DNA of 23,296 nucleotides. It comes from Sulfurovum sp. Lineage in GTDB: Bacteria; Campylobacterota; Campylobacteria; Campylobacterales; Sulfurovaceae. Shown here piece after piece: positions 23,293 to 23,296 of this stretch. The number at the start of each line of letters is the position of its first letter. Position 1 is the first letter of the stretch. A program made the position numbers and the translations under genes. The notes beneath the pieces are model-generated. The model had not been told where the DNA came from. It searched no databases and was given only the letters and a program-made list of their open reading frames with translations. The stretch covers positions 1-23,296 of the forward strand of contig DZAQ01000007.1 of the NCBI GenBank assembly GCA_022729615.1, in the 5' to 3' direction.

Positions 23293-23296
23293 TATT

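Noticed and set aside
1..23296. A novel defence, mobile or biosynthetic system
   Set aside because: All genes belong to known families, mostly core housekeeping; there are no transposases, integrases, phage genes, CRISPR repeats or toxin-antitoxin pairs.

Overview
The window reads as a chromosomal housekeeping segment from a member of the Campylobacterota (Epsilonproteobacteria). The reasons are gene content and order. pyrH-rpoZ-spoT-tyrS-oxidoreductase-amidase, trmB-ftsE-ftsX-M23 protein, and DUF2018-polyprenyl synthase-hemA-proS-hemC all match arrangements I recall from Helicobacter, Campylobacter and Sulfurimonas-type genomes. The DUF2018 gene and the ~390-residue TrmB are also typical of this phylum. 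A di-heme cytochrome c peroxidase and mid-range GC (judged by eye) fit a free-living sulfur or hydrogen oxidiser such as Sulfurimonas, Sulfuricurvum or Sulfurovum better than a host-associated Helicobacter, but the genus is inference.

Layout. 1-1570 (+): the 3' part of a di-heme cytochrome c peroxidase, then inorganic pyrophosphatase (ppa). 1571-1740: a convergent intergenic region with inverted repeats and one REP-like palindrome. 8500-1741 (-): a tightly packed six-gene operon, pyrH, rpoZ, spoT/rel, tyrS, a FabK/nitronate-monooxygenase-like flavoprotein and an AMIN-amidase. 12567-8563 (-): trmB, ftsE, ftsX and an EnvC-like protein with a degenerate LytM domain, all overlapping or touching. 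15429-12625 (-): mtnN, a TtcA-like PP-loop protein, an EmrE-like SMR exporter and an RluD-type pseudouridine synthase. 21912-15549 (-): a seven-gene operon, DUF2018 protein, polyprenyl diphosphate synthase, hemA, proS, fxsA, a DsbC/G-like thiol protein and hemC. 23238-22009 (-): rsmH and a small FtsL-like membrane protein, ending in an intrinsic terminator. No gap without a gene exceeds 170 bases.

How the genes work together. FtsE-FtsX with an EnvC-like activator, plus an amidase in the neighbouring operon, form a plausible septal peptidoglycan-splitting pathway. The FtsL-like protein beside rsmH also points to division. HemA and HemC catalyse two steps of C5-pathway heme synthesis. HemA and ProS both handle aminoacyl-tRNA. 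The polyprenyl synthase and MtnN (which acts in the futalosine route in this phylum) both fit menaquinone supply. PyrH, omega, Rel/SpoT and TyrS tie nucleotide supply, transcription and the stringent response together.

Six candidate promoters share one pattern: a -10 hexamer (mostly TATAAT) with G at -14, mostly preceded by a T tract. I found no mobile element, CRISPR array, phage gene, rRNA or tRNA gene, and nothing that looks like a wholly new system. The best leads are a four-cysteine cluster in the FabK-like protein, the catalytically dead LytM protein beside FtsEX, a CxxF instead of CxxC in the TtcA homologue, the FtsL candidate, and the shared promoter pattern.
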